Source of the DNA: Minisyncoccota bacterium
GTDB lineage: Bacteria > Patescibacteriota > Minisyncoccia > Phycocordibacterales > UBA9973
Assembly: GCA_017991895.1 (NCBI GenBank)
Contig: JAGOPR010000007.1
Location: 1-41,170 of the forward strand
Length of the DNA stretch: 41,170 nt
Direction of reading: 5' to 3'
Part shown: one piece after another, positions 7,844 to 15,727 of the stretch
Layout of the letters: every line of letters starts with the position of its first letter
Numbering within the stretch: the stretch's first letter is position 1
Made by a program: the position numbers and the translations under genes
The notes under the pieces: generated by a model
Told to the model about the DNA's origin: nothing
What the model saw: the letters and a program-made list of their open reading frames with translations, nothing else
Database searches by the model: none

Positions 7844-9430
7844 ATGAAATTTGGAATTTCGAAAACCCTATTGATAGTACTGCCGATATTTTTGGTTGGT
7901 TTTTTTGTTTTAACTACTAGTGCTCTTGCTACATATCAGACAATCGAACTTGGAGGGACGATTGTATTAGGTGAGTTTGTATACGAAGATGACTATACAG
8001 CTTCAACCGCAGATTGCACTATCACGATATACGACACAACAAACACAATTCGAGTAAACGGGGGAGCTATGACTGAAAATGCGAACGGTTGGCATTACTA
8101 TAGTTATTCTGTCGGAGGAGGTGAGACAGCTGGAATCTGGCCAGCATACATAACTTGTGGATCGCTTGTTGGGGGAGACCTTGTAAAGGTGGATAAAACT
8201 TTTACCGTGACTTCAACATCTTTATATACAGATCTAACTACAGTTAAGACTAATGTTGCAACACTTATAACAGAGGTTGGTACGGGGAATGTTTCTGCCA
8301 TTAAAGCAAAAACAGATACTATAACTTGGGCAAATATTACAGCGCTTCCGGCTAGTGTCTGGGAATATTCAACACGCACACTTTCTTCTTTTGGAACTCT
8401 AGTTGCTGATGTTTGGGATTCGCTAACCTCGAGTCACACAACAGTTGGGTCCGTTGGTAAATTGCTTTCAGATAATATTAATGCAACGATTTCATCACGT
8501 GCATCACTTTCAAACCAAACAGCTGATTGGACAATCGTAATGTCAGATTATAGCTCGGTAGAAACAGGTAACTTATATCGTGCAAAAGTTGAGATTCGCA
8601 ATAGTCAAAGTGTTCCAACCGCACCATTCGCGACACCAACTGTTACTGTTTATGATCCTGACCGTAACGCAGTAGTTTCTGGTATTTCAATAACGAGTAT
8701 TGGAACCGGCCTTTACGAGTATACGTATACACTTTCTGGAAGCGCAACACAGGGGGTTTGGGAAACCGTGGTTTCTTCGGAGGTTGAAAGCGGAAAAACA
8801 CTTAAGAATAATGACTATTGGGTAGTCGCAGGATCACCAGCACAAGTTATCATCAATAGTGTTACCGCAACTTCTGTGCCAAATGCGAGCGCGAATCTTA
8901 CAATTACAAACGAAGGTCTCGCTGGTTATGAATATGATTATGAATGGTGTGTTGTGGAAGGAGTTTCTGACGAATGTGGAGGAGGTGATGATATTTATCG
9001 CGGAACTGGAGCAAAGTTTATAAACCCTGGCGAGGACTGGAACACAAATCTTACAGCAACAGTGCCAGATGCAGGCTCATATTACTTTAAAGTGGTAGTT
9101 TACTTCGGTACAGAGAGTTCTGGTTCATCTAGAACATTTACAATCTCTGAGGCTTCTTCGGGCGGCGGCGGTGGTGGTGGCGGCGGTGGAGGTGGAGGCG
9201 CAGGAATTCTACCAGTTTCAACTTCCACGGCTTGTATCGGTGCAGATTTTAATCATGACAACAAGGTCAACTCAGTAGATTTTTCTATATTGCTCGCATT
9301 TTGGAAGACAAATCCGCCGTTTAAAAATGCATGTGCTGATATAAACCAAGATAGTAAAGTAAATTCCATAGACTTTTCCATAATGCTCTCGCAGTGGGGA
9401 ACCAGCGGAACTTTATTTGTAAAAAGATAA
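7844..9430 (+). CDS. Secreted dockerin-domain protein
   Basis: 528 aa. Residues 1-29 form a Sec signal peptide (core LLIVLPIFLVGFFVLTTSALA). The middle has repeated Ig-like or beta-sandwich segments (about 30-130, 230-340, 345-440). A run of 13 glycines follows. The C-terminus carries two EF-hand-like dockerin repeats: DFNHDNKVNSVD from D468 and DINQDSKVNSID from D499, each followed by a hydrophobic helix ending in W. Type I dockerins bind cohesins in a Ca2+-dependent way, and the next two genes encode cohesin-like domains. The start at Met64 of the longest frame is chosen because it opens the signal peptide; a TATAAT box lies 12 bases upstream. Confidence 0.85.
   Translation: MKFGISKTLLIVLPIFLVGFFVLTTSALATYQTIELGGTIVLGEFVYEDDYTASTADCTITIYDTTNTIRVNGGAMTENANGWHYYSYSVGGGETAGIWPAYITCGSLVGGDLVKVDKTFTVTSTSLYTDLTTVKTNVATLITEVGTGNVSAIKAKTDTITWANITALPASVWEYSTRTLSSFGTLVADVWDSLTSSHTTVGSVGKLLSDNINATISSRASLSNQTADWTIVMSDYSSVETGNLYRAKVEIRNSQSVPTAPFATPTVTVYDPDRNAVVSGISITSIGTGLYEYTYTLSGSATQGVWETVVSSEVESGKTLKNNDYWVVAGSPAQVIINSVTATSVPNASANLTITNEGLAGYEYDYEWCVVEGVSDECGGGDDIYRGTGAKFINPGEDWNTNLTATVPDAGSYYFKVVVYFGTESSGSSRTFTISEASSGGGGGGGGGGGGGAGILPVSTSTACIGADFNHDNKVNSVDFSILLAFWKTNPPFKNACADINQDSKVNSIDFSIMLSQWGTSGTLFVKR
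9161..9199 (+). repeat. GGN triplet tract encoding polyglycine
   Basis: Thirteen consecutive glycine codons (GGC, GGT and GGA mixed) inside the dockerin gene, between the last beta domain and the dockerin. It is a flexible linker at protein level and a slippage-prone tract at DNA level; triplet changes would alter linker length without a frameshift. Confidence 0.9.
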
Positions 9431-9434
9431 AACT

Positions 9435-10316
9435 ATGAAAATTAAATTACAAAAAATTAGTTTAATCTTTCCTGCATTTTTCTTGGGCATATTTTTAATA
9501 CCTCATGGAGTGAGCGCACTTTCTGTATATGTAGAAAAGCCAATTTACGAAGTTCGCGAGGGGGACGTAGTTTCATTTTCAGTATTTTTGGATACCGAAG
9601 AAAAAGAAATAAATTCTCTGGACGGAAAAGTAGTAATAAATGGACCAGTACAAATTTCTGCTGTATCAACTGGAGGTTCAATTTTTTCATTTTGGCCGAT
9701 TAAACCATCTGTGGATGGAAATATTATTACCTTTACGGGAGGTTCGATTTCCGGTGTTTCTGGGGGTAAATTGAAACTATTTTCTGTCTCACTTATGCCA
9801 ACAGCCTCGGGCTCGATAAGTTTTCACTCCAAGGAAGTAATTGGATATATGGCTGACGGGTATGGGACAAAAATCAACGGTGTACAGAAGACTATTTTGG
9901 TTAATGTTGAGAAATCTGTCGCAGAAAAAAGGAGTGATTTGAATGAGTTAATTCTTTCTGACAAAGAGCCACCCCTGCCTTTTACGATTGAATTTGGACG
10001 AGATTTGGCACTTTACGATGGGCAATATTTTGTTAGCTTTTACACGAAAGATAGTGGATCTGGAATAAGGTACTACGAAGTTTCCGAGAAGGGTTTTCCA
10101 ACTGTTCGTTCAGGTAGCCCTTATGTATTACGTGACCAAAGTCTACGATCGAATATTGAAATTAAAGCTGTAGATTTTTCTGGAAACTCTCGTACTGAGA
10201 AATTTTCTCCTCCATCTAAATCACAAAACAAGGTAGCTGTTATTTTGATATCTAGCCTTATTGTCCTCGGCGTCATAATTATTACTTTTAAAAAGAAAGC
10301 ATTTACGAAGCGATAA
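9435..10316 (+). CDS. Membrane-anchored cohesin-like protein (short)
   Basis: 293 aa. The signal peptide is residues 1-29 (ISLIFPAFFLGIFLIPHGVSA). Residues 30-165 resemble a cohesin fold: VYVEKPIYEVREGDVVSFSV, an 'INSLDGKVVI' strand, 'TGGSIFSFWP', 'ITFTGGSISG', and 'GYMADGYGTKI'. A second beta domain (about 180-265) follows. The tail is a single membrane helix (VAVILISSLIVLGVIIITF) and a short basic end, orienting the protein outward. It starts four bases after the dockerin gene. Cohesin domains bind dockerins; here the likely partner is the upstream product. The assignment is by pattern recognition. Confidence 0.78.
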   Translation: MKIKLQKISLIFPAFFLGIFLIPHGVSALSVYVEKPIYEVREGDVVSFSVFLDTEEKEINSLDGKVVINGPVQISAVSTGGSIFSFWPIKPSVDGNIITFTGGSISGVSGGKLKLFSVSLMPTASGSISFHSKEVIGYMADGYGTKINGVQKTILVNVEKSVAEKRSDLNELILSDKEPPLPFTIEFGRDLALYDGQYFVSFYTKDSGSGIRYYEVSEKGFPTVRSGSPYVLRDQSLRSNIEIKAVDFSGNSRTEKFSPPSKSQNKVAVILISSLIVLGVIIITFKKKAFTKR

Positions 10317-10317
10317 A

Positions 10318-12039
10318 ATGAAAAAAATACTTTTTATATTTGTAATTACGTTCGCTCTTTTTTTGGGGGGAACTAATTTTGCGCATGCCGCTGGGCTATC
10401 ACTCTCTATTAGTAAGTCGGAAGTTGTAGAAAATGAATTTATTACTGCAACCGTACTTGTAAATACCAATAGCACTTCAATTAATAATGCTGAGGGTATA
10501 ATTTCTTTTCCGGCAGATTTACTATCGGTTGAATCGATTAATCTCAACGGCTCAATATTTAGCATCTGGGTTGAGCAGCCGTCATATTCAAATAGTAATG
10601 GCACAGTTTCTTTTAACGGTGGTGCTCCAAACCCCGGCTATAATGGAATAGCTGGGACAATAATGCGTATTGTTTTTCGTGCAAAGAACGCAGGCGCTGT
10701 TCAACTTTCATTTTCTTCTGCTTCGGTATATGCAAACGATGGACTAGGGACAAATGTATTATCTACAAAGACTCCTGCTATTTTTCAAATTTCAAATTCT
10801 ATAAAATCTCCGAAGATAGAACAAAGTGCTGAGGAAGATCTCGGAGGAGTCCCGCTCGCGCCTATCGTGATTTCAGATACTGTACCCAATCCGGAAGTTT
10901 GGTATTCAACGTCAGAAGTTGCCTTAGGATGGGATATTCCTTCTGGGGTAACAGCGGTACAGTTACTTTGGAATGGAAAACCATTTAGTCTTCCTACGCT
11001 TACGTATACTCCGCCAATCTCTGGTAAGAAATTTACGAATGTTTCTGATGGTGTTTCATATCTGCATGTTCGGTTTAAAAACATAAATGGGTGGGGTAAG
11101 ACTGCGCATCGTAAGGTGTTGATTGACACTCTTCCTCCTAGAGATATTACACTCGAAAAAGACATCGATTCTGAAGACATCGTAAAGATAAATATAGCAA
11201 GTTTTGACGTCAGCTCCGGAGTTGCAAAGTATTCTATTGCAGTCGACGATAAGATGCTAGAAAATAATGCCACACCAATAAAGGGTTTTGTGAATATCAG
11301 TTTGCCTAGAATGACATCAGGAACGCACAAGGTTTCAGTAAGAGCTTACGACAAGGCAGGAAATAATGCAGAGAAAACTTTTGAGATTGAGACTCCTGTT
11401 CTCGACGCACCTGTTATAACGAAACATTTAAGCGCTATTCAAAAAGGGGGCAAGATAGAAATTGAGGGTAAAACCTACAAGGGGGAAATGGTGAAAGTTT
11501 ATCTTGTTTCTTCAAATGGTGAAGAAAAAAGCTACAACGTACAGTCTGATTTGAACGGAGAATTTTCTTTCGTCAGCGAAAACATTGAACGTGTTGGGCG
11601 AGTTGAACTATATGCAGTTGTTGCTAACGACGTAATTCACCTAAGTCCTAGCTCGGAGAGGGTCCATGTCTTAGTCGAGCGTTCATCATATGTTCAAAAA
11701 AGCTTAGAGGTTATAGATTCAATTGCCATATCAATTCCAGTAGTAATATTGTCTTTCCTACTTCTTTTGACACTTTATCTTTTCTTCCATCACTTCAGAG
11801 TTGTTCACCGAAATATTCGTAAAGACCCTCGTCTTGCACGCGACCTTACTCATAAGGTATTTGATGTTATACGTGAAGACCTAAAAGAGAGTATGAAGAT
11901 ACTTCAAAAACCGTCTGTTAAGCGAGCTCTTACTATAAAAGAGAAGAAGGTGGTAGAGACTTTGGAACGTGACGTAGATGAAGCTGAGGAATATTTTTCG
12001 AAGCGGATGAAATCGATTCAGGTAAAAGATAAGAATTAA
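10318..12039 (+). CDS. Membrane-anchored cohesin-like protein (long)
   Basis: 573 aa. Signal peptide 1-24 (ILFIFVITFALFLGGTNFAHA). Residues 25-160 form a cohesin-like domain: LSLSISKSEVVENEFITATV, 'INNAEGIISFPADLL', 'NGSIFSIWVEQPSYSNSNG', 'SVYANDGLGTNVLS'. Then come Ig-like modules (about 190-360, the second with an 'ASFDVSSGVAKYSIAVDD' strand) and a third near 370-450. A transmembrane helix near residues 470-495 precedes an 80-residue charged cytoplasmic tail with predicted coiled coil. One base separates it from the previous stop. The long cytoplasmic tail, absent in the shorter paralog, could link the surface complex to the cell interior. Confidence 0.8.
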   Translation: MKKILFIFVITFALFLGGTNFAHAAGLSLSISKSEVVENEFITATVLVNTNSTSINNAEGIISFPADLLSVESINLNGSIFSIWVEQPSYSNSNGTVSFNGGAPNPGYNGIAGTIMRIVFRAKNAGAVQLSFSSASVYANDGLGTNVLSTKTPAIFQISNSIKSPKIEQSAEEDLGGVPLAPIVISDTVPNPEVWYSTSEVALGWDIPSGVTAVQLLWNGKPFSLPTLTYTPPISGKKFTNVSDGVSYLHVRFKNINGWGKTAHRKVLIDTLPPRDITLEKDIDSEDIVKINIASFDVSSGVAKYSIAVDDKMLENNATPIKGFVNISLPRMTSGTHKVSVRAYDKAGNNAEKTFEIETPVLDAPVITKHLSAIQKGGKIEIEGKTYKGEMVKVYLVSSNGEEKSYNVQSDLNGEFSFVSENIERVGRVELYAVVANDVIHLSPSSERVHVLVERSSYVQKSLEVIDSIAISIPVVILSFLLLLTLYLFFHHFRVVHRNIRKDPRLARDLTHKVFDVIREDLKESMKILQKPSVKRALTIKEKKVVETLERDVDEAEEYFSKRMKSIQVKDKN

Positions 12040-12075
12040 TATATTCCTATGGTCTGGGGTACAATACAATATTGA

Positions 12076-14241
12076 TTACTCAAAGTGTGTTTCTAGTTTT
12101 TTTGATTCCACGAGTTCTTTCATTTGTGGATATTCTGTAAGATTTGGGTCTCTTTGTACGATTGCTGTTGCTTCAGTGCGTGCTGCTTCTACCATTTTAA
12201 TATTTTTTATGGCTTCCATGCCAAGGTCTGTGATACCCCATTGCTTTGTGCCACCAAGCTCACCTGCGCCACGGAGGGCGAGGTCTAGCTCGGATAATTC
12301 GAAACCATTTTTAGCAGTTTTTAAAGCCTTCAATCGGTCAGCAGTTTTGTCAGATTTTGATTCGGCAAAGAGATAGCAATAAGCTTGGTGGTTGCTTCGT
12401 ATTACGCGTCCGCGAAGCTGGTGAAGCTGGGCAAGGCCGAAGCGTTCTGCCCCTTCGATGATGATTAGTGTAGCGTTTGGAACGTTGACTCCCACTTCCA
12501 CTACTGATGTTGCGCAGAGAATATCGATCTGGTGCGAAGAAAAATCCTCCATCACTTCATCTTTTTTTGCCGGTGTCATTTTGGAATGGAGGATGCCGAC
12601 GGAATATCCTGAAAAGACTTTTTGTAAGTGTTTCGCTTCAGCAGTTACTGAGCGAGCTTGTACAGCGCCTTCCTTCTCGGGGTCTGGTTCGTCGATGCGC
12701 GGACAAATTACATAAAGCTGTCTACCATTTTTCATTTCAGTCTTGATGAAGTCGTATACTTTATCGCGATTTGTCGGAAGAATAATTTCAGTGATTATTG
12801 GCTTTCGCCCAGCTGGCATTTGGTCGAGAATAGAAAGGTCGAGGTCTCCGTAAATAGTGAGTGCAAGCGTGCGGGGAATTGGGGTCGCCGTCATTGATAG
12901 GAGATGCGGTGCAAATCCTTCTTTTGTGACGAGCTTTTTTCTTTGCATTGTGCCGAAGCGGTGTTGCTCATCTATGATGGCAAGAGCGAGATGTTTGAAC
13001 TTTACAGATTTCTGTATGAGAGCATGTGTGCCGATAAGGATTGGGATTTCTCCATTTTCAACCCACTTTAAAAGTTGTGTACGTGAAATATTTGTCCATG
13101 GTTCTTGTGCGGAAGCGACTTTAGTTGGGAATTTTCGGCATCCCGAGCCTGTAATCAATCCGACTGAAATGCCAGTGTGTTTAAAATATTGAATGAAATT
13201 TTCAAAATGTTGGGTGGCGAGAATTTCTGTGGGTGCCATATATGCCACTTGCAGATTCCCATAATTTTTACCGTCAGGCCTTGTTTTGATTACTGCATAC
13301 GAGAGAGTCGCTGCGACAGCAGTTTTTCCTGAACCTACGTCACCCTCGAGGAGTCTTGCCATTGGATGAGGATTTGCCATATCGGCGAGCATTGTATTGA
13401 TAGCCAAAGTTTGTGCCTCTGTATGTTTGAAAGGAAATCGGTTTATGAAATCGTCGATGTCAGCGCGGGCATGATTTACTGGAAATGATTTATTCTCCAA
13501 ATAGTTTTCTCGTTCGATTTTACGTGCGAGCTGAATGAAGAATACTTCTTCAAAAGCGAAACGTTTGCGTGAAGCCTCGGCGTTGTTTTCTGATTGAGGG
13601 GAGTGAATCCAAACAAGTGCGGTTGATAGCTTGGGTAGATTATATTTTTTCAATATATCGTTCGGGATATAATCTTCCATCGTTTGGACTAGCCCAGAAG
13701 CAATTATTTTTTGCACAGTGTGATATATAAATCGACTTGTTACACCTCGAGTCTCACGATAGATGGGGAATCCATATATTTCCGAAGCTTGGGCGCCTTT
13801 ACCGAATATCGAATTGTGCATATCTATCGGCAAAGCATTTTTTTCTTTAAGCTCCGGGTTTGATAAAAATAGTCCATGCTTCCCCTCAGCAACTTTTCCT
13901 GACAATTCCACATAGTCGCTTTCGTGCACCATCTTTGCCATATAAGCTTGGTTGAACCAGATTATAGGAATTGTTCCGGAACTATCTTCAAGCAGAGCCT
14001 CGCCCATAGGCATTTTGCTTTTGAATGCTTTTCGTGTTTTGAGTTTGCTGATACGCCCGTAAAGAGTGACAGTATCTCCAGAGACGACATCTTGTATCAG
14101 CTTGATCTCACTTACATTTGTATATCGAGTAGGGAAGTAATAGAGAATGTCGCGGATAGTTTTGATTCCAAGTCGAGCGAGGGCCTTTTTCTGGTCGTCG
14201 GATGTTCGGAAATGTTTTATGAGTTCGTCGGTTAGTAACAT
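12076..14241 (-). CDS. recG: ATP-dependent DNA helicase RecG
   Basis: 721-aa superfamily 2 helicase that remodels stalled forks and Holliday junctions. Seen: the N-terminal wedge/OB region (about 50-160), Walker A GDVGSGKT (300-307), DEQH box (424-427) within IIDEQHRFGTMQRKKL, SMTATPIPRTLAL, and motifs V-VI in VVEVGVNVPNATLIIIEGAE with QLHQLRGRVIR. The domain after the helicase core includes GAGELGGTKQWGITDLGM. Length is slightly above the usual ~690. The start is fixed by a TATACT box six bases upstream. It converges with the cohesin operon; no strong terminator is visible in the 36-base gap. Confidence 0.96.
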   Translation of the reverse strand: MLLTDELIKHFRTSDDQKKALARLGIKTIRDILYYFPTRYTNVSEIKLIQDVVSGDTVTLYGRISKLKTRKAFKSKMPMGEALLEDSSGTIPIIWFNQAYMAKMVHESDYVELSGKVAEGKHGLFLSNPELKEKNALPIDMHNSIFGKGAQASEIYGFPIYRETRGVTSRFIYHTVQKIIASGLVQTMEDYIPNDILKKYNLPKLSTALVWIHSPQSENNAEASRKRFAFEEVFFIQLARKIERENYLENKSFPVNHARADIDDFINRFPFKHTEAQTLAINTMLADMANPHPMARLLEGDVGSGKTAVAATLSYAVIKTRPDGKNYGNLQVAYMAPTEILATQHFENFIQYFKHTGISVGLITGSGCRKFPTKVASAQEPWTNISRTQLLKWVENGEIPILIGTHALIQKSVKFKHLALAIIDEQHRFGTMQRKKLVTKEGFAPHLLSMTATPIPRTLALTIYGDLDLSILDQMPAGRKPIITEIILPTNRDKVYDFIKTEMKNGRQLYVICPRIDEPDPEKEGAVQARSVTAEAKHLQKVFSGYSVGILHSKMTPAKKDEVMEDFSSHQIDILCATSVVEVGVNVPNATLIIIEGAERFGLAQLHQLRGRVIRSNHQAYCYLFAESKSDKTADRLKALKTAKNGFELSELDLALRGAGELGGTKQWGITDLGMEAIKNIKMVEAARTEATAIVQRDPNLTEYPQMKELVESKKLETHFE

Positions 14242-14247
14242 CTAGTT

Positions 14248-14253
14248 AGTATA
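14248..14253 (-). promoter_or_regulatory. -10 box (TATACT) of recG
   Basis: TATACT on the minus strand, six bases from the recG ATG, so transcription would begin at or near the start codon (leaderless mRNA). Confidence 0.65.
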
Positions 14254-14263
14254 GCGTATTTTG

Positions 14264-14292
14264 ACATTCTCTTAAAAAATCGTAGTATGAAT
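14264..14292 (+). promoter_or_regulatory. Promoter of the 49-aa small ORF
   Basis: TTGACA followed after about 16 bases by TAGTAT on the plus strand, a near-consensus sigma70-type promoter. The -10 box overlaps the first ATG of the small ORF, which argues that the second in-frame ATG (14323) or another start is the one used. Confidence 0.55.
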
Positions 14293-14436
14293 TTATCACA
14301 AATATTTTTTAAAAAACCGCTTATGCTTAGTGAAGTAGGCAACACCGACAAAAGTGCGTCAGGGGCCGCAAATGGAGTCCCCTATGAAGATTTCATCGAG
14401 TGGCTTAAAAAAGCTCACTACACCGATGGATATTAA
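14287..14436 (+). CDS. Small hypothetical protein (49 or 37 aa)
   Basis: A small ORF with its own promoter and terminator. From 14287 it reads MNLSQIFFKKPLMLSEVGNT, a Gly/Ala/Ser-rich hinge, then VPYEDFIEWLKKAHYTDGY and a TAA stop; from the second ATG at 14323 it is 37 aa. The C-terminal third is a plausible amphipathic helix. No family is recognised. The TTGACA/TAGTAT promoter and the GC-rich terminator frame it precisely, which is the main support. If the first ATG were used, the start would overlap the -10 box, so 14323 is the better start. Confidence 0.6.
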   Translation: MNLSQIFFKKPLMLSEVGNTDKSASGAANGVPYEDFIEWLKKAHYTDGY

Positions 14437-14463
14437 TTAACGCCATTATTATTGGCAAAAAAG

Positions 14464-14489
14464 AAAAGCCCCGCGAAGCGGGGCTTTTT
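14464..14489. terminator. Bidirectional terminator
   Basis: An 8-bp stem AGCCCCGC/GCGGGGCT with GAA loop, A-run before and TTTTT after, between the small ORF (plus) and the response regulator (minus), which converge on it. Confidence 0.93.
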
Positions 14490-14499
14490 CAATGGGAGT

Positions 14500-14868
14500 T
14501 TATTTTAAGATTTCCTTTATTCGGTCGGAGAGCTCATCAAGAGTAAAATTGGATTTTACCATGTAGTCTGTTGCTCCGAGGTCTTTTGCGTGTTTGATGT
14601 CTTTGTCTTCAGAAAGGTTTGAGAAAACTATGACAGGAGTGTTTTTTGTTTTTTCTGCCTCACGGATCATTTTTAGGATTCCAAATCCGTCTATCCCTGG
14701 AAGTACAAGGTCGAGAAGCACAAGGTCAGGAGTATCGCCGTTGAGTATTTTGGTTGCCTCGTCGCTGTTTGATGCTCCGTTTACACTAAATCCTTCCTTC
14801 TCAAGCTTTGTTAGAGCAAGCCCTTGGAGGAAACTATCGTCTTCAACTATTAGGATTTTCTTTGCCAT
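14500..14868 (-). CDS. Single-domain response regulator
   Basis: 122-aa receiver domain with no output domain. Acidic pocket D10-D11, phosphoacceptor D53 in LLDLVLPG, Thr/Ser switch in VIVFSNLS, and the conserved Lys in YMVKSNF near 104. Such stand-alone receivers act by protein contacts or as phosphate shuttles. It lies about 60 bases downstream of a soluble histidine kinase on the same strand, its likely cognate partner. Confidence 0.93.
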   Translation of the reverse strand: MAKKILIVEDDSFLQGLALTKLEKEGFSVNGASNSDEATKILNGDTPDLVLLDLVLPGIDGFGILKMIREAEKTKNTPVIVFSNLSEDKDIKHAKDLGATDYMVKSNFTLDELSDRIKEILK

Positions 14869-14929
14869 ACTTTCGTTACATTAATTACTTATCAATAATA
14901 TGTATTTTAACACGCCTTTTCAGACATCG

Positions 14930-15679
14930 CTACTGTACCACGTCGAGGGGGATGTGTACATAAAAGGTCGTTCCAGTGCCTTGGTTGCTCTCAAACCAGA
15001 TTCGTCCACGGTGACGCTCGACGATACTTTTAGTTGTGTATAGACCAAGACCTGATCCTACAGAGTCTTGTTTTTTCGCGTTGCTAGCTCGGAAGAATTT
15101 ACCAAAGATACTTGGCTGGTCCTCGATAGAAATACCTATACCTGTATCGCGTACAGATACTTCAATCCCGCCGTCTTTTTGTCCTATGTTTACAAAAACA
15201 CGCCCACCTTTGTTTGAGTATTTCACAGCATTTTCTATTAGGTTCTGGAAAACGACACGGATTTTTTCTGGGTCTACGATAACAGGCCCGATTATATGAT
15301 CTGGTTTTAGAAATATAAGTTCTATGCCTTTCTTGTAGGATTCTCCTGTGAAGTCGAAGACAACTTCGTCGAGGAGTTTGACGAGATCTGTAGGCTCTGT
15401 GTGCATCGATTCGAGGGTGTCTTCAGCATGGTTGATAGAGAGCATTTCATTTACAAGACGAATCATTCTGTCGTCTGACTCAAACGCTTTTTTCATGAAA
15501 TTTAATTGTTCTGCTGTAAGAGTACCGAAATCACCGTCTATAAACATCTTAAGTATCCATTTCATTGCTGAAAGGCTTGTGCGGAGCTGGTGGGCAGAGA
15601 TTGAAATTAAGTCACTCTTTGTGGCATTTTGGCGTTTTAGTTCTTCGTTTTCACGAATCAGGTCATCTGTTGTAGACAT
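14930..15679 (-). CDS. Soluble sensor histidine kinase
   Basis: 249 aa from the chosen start. A short N-terminal coiled coil (DDLIRENEELKRQ) leads directly to the HisKA dimerisation helix with phosphoacceptor H30 (SAHQLRTSLSAMKW). The HATPase_c domain follows, with the N box NLIENAVKYS, G1 DTGIGI, F box FGKFFRA and G2 GSGLGLYTTKSIV. No transmembrane or sensory domain is present, so the input is probably cytoplasmic or comes from a partner. I prefer Met10 of the longest frame because a TATACT box lies six bases before it. The response regulator follows. Confidence 0.92.
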   Translation of the reverse strand: MSTTDDLIRENEELKRQNATKSDLISISAHQLRTSLSAMKWILKMFIDGDFGTLTAEQLNFMKKAFESDDRMIRLVNEMLSINHAEDTLESMHTEPTDLVKLLDEVVFDFTGESYKKGIELIFLKPDHIIGPVIVDPEKIRVVFQNLIENAVKYSNKGGRVFVNIGQKDGGIEVSVRDTGIGISIEDQPSIFGKFFRASNAKKQDSVGSGLGLYTTKSIVERHRGRIWFESNQGTGTTFYVHIPLDVVQ

Positions 15680-15685
15680 GGGGAT

Positions 15686-15691
15686 AGTATA
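15686..15691 (-). promoter_or_regulatory. -10 box (TATACT) of the histidine kinase gene
   Basis: TATACT on the minus strand, six bases before the ATG at 15679. It overlaps the first codons of the longer reading frame, which supports the shorter start and a leaderless transcript. Confidence 0.62.
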
Positions 15692-15727
15692 CGGCGTAAA
15701 GTCCAAACTTCAAAATATAAATTATAA

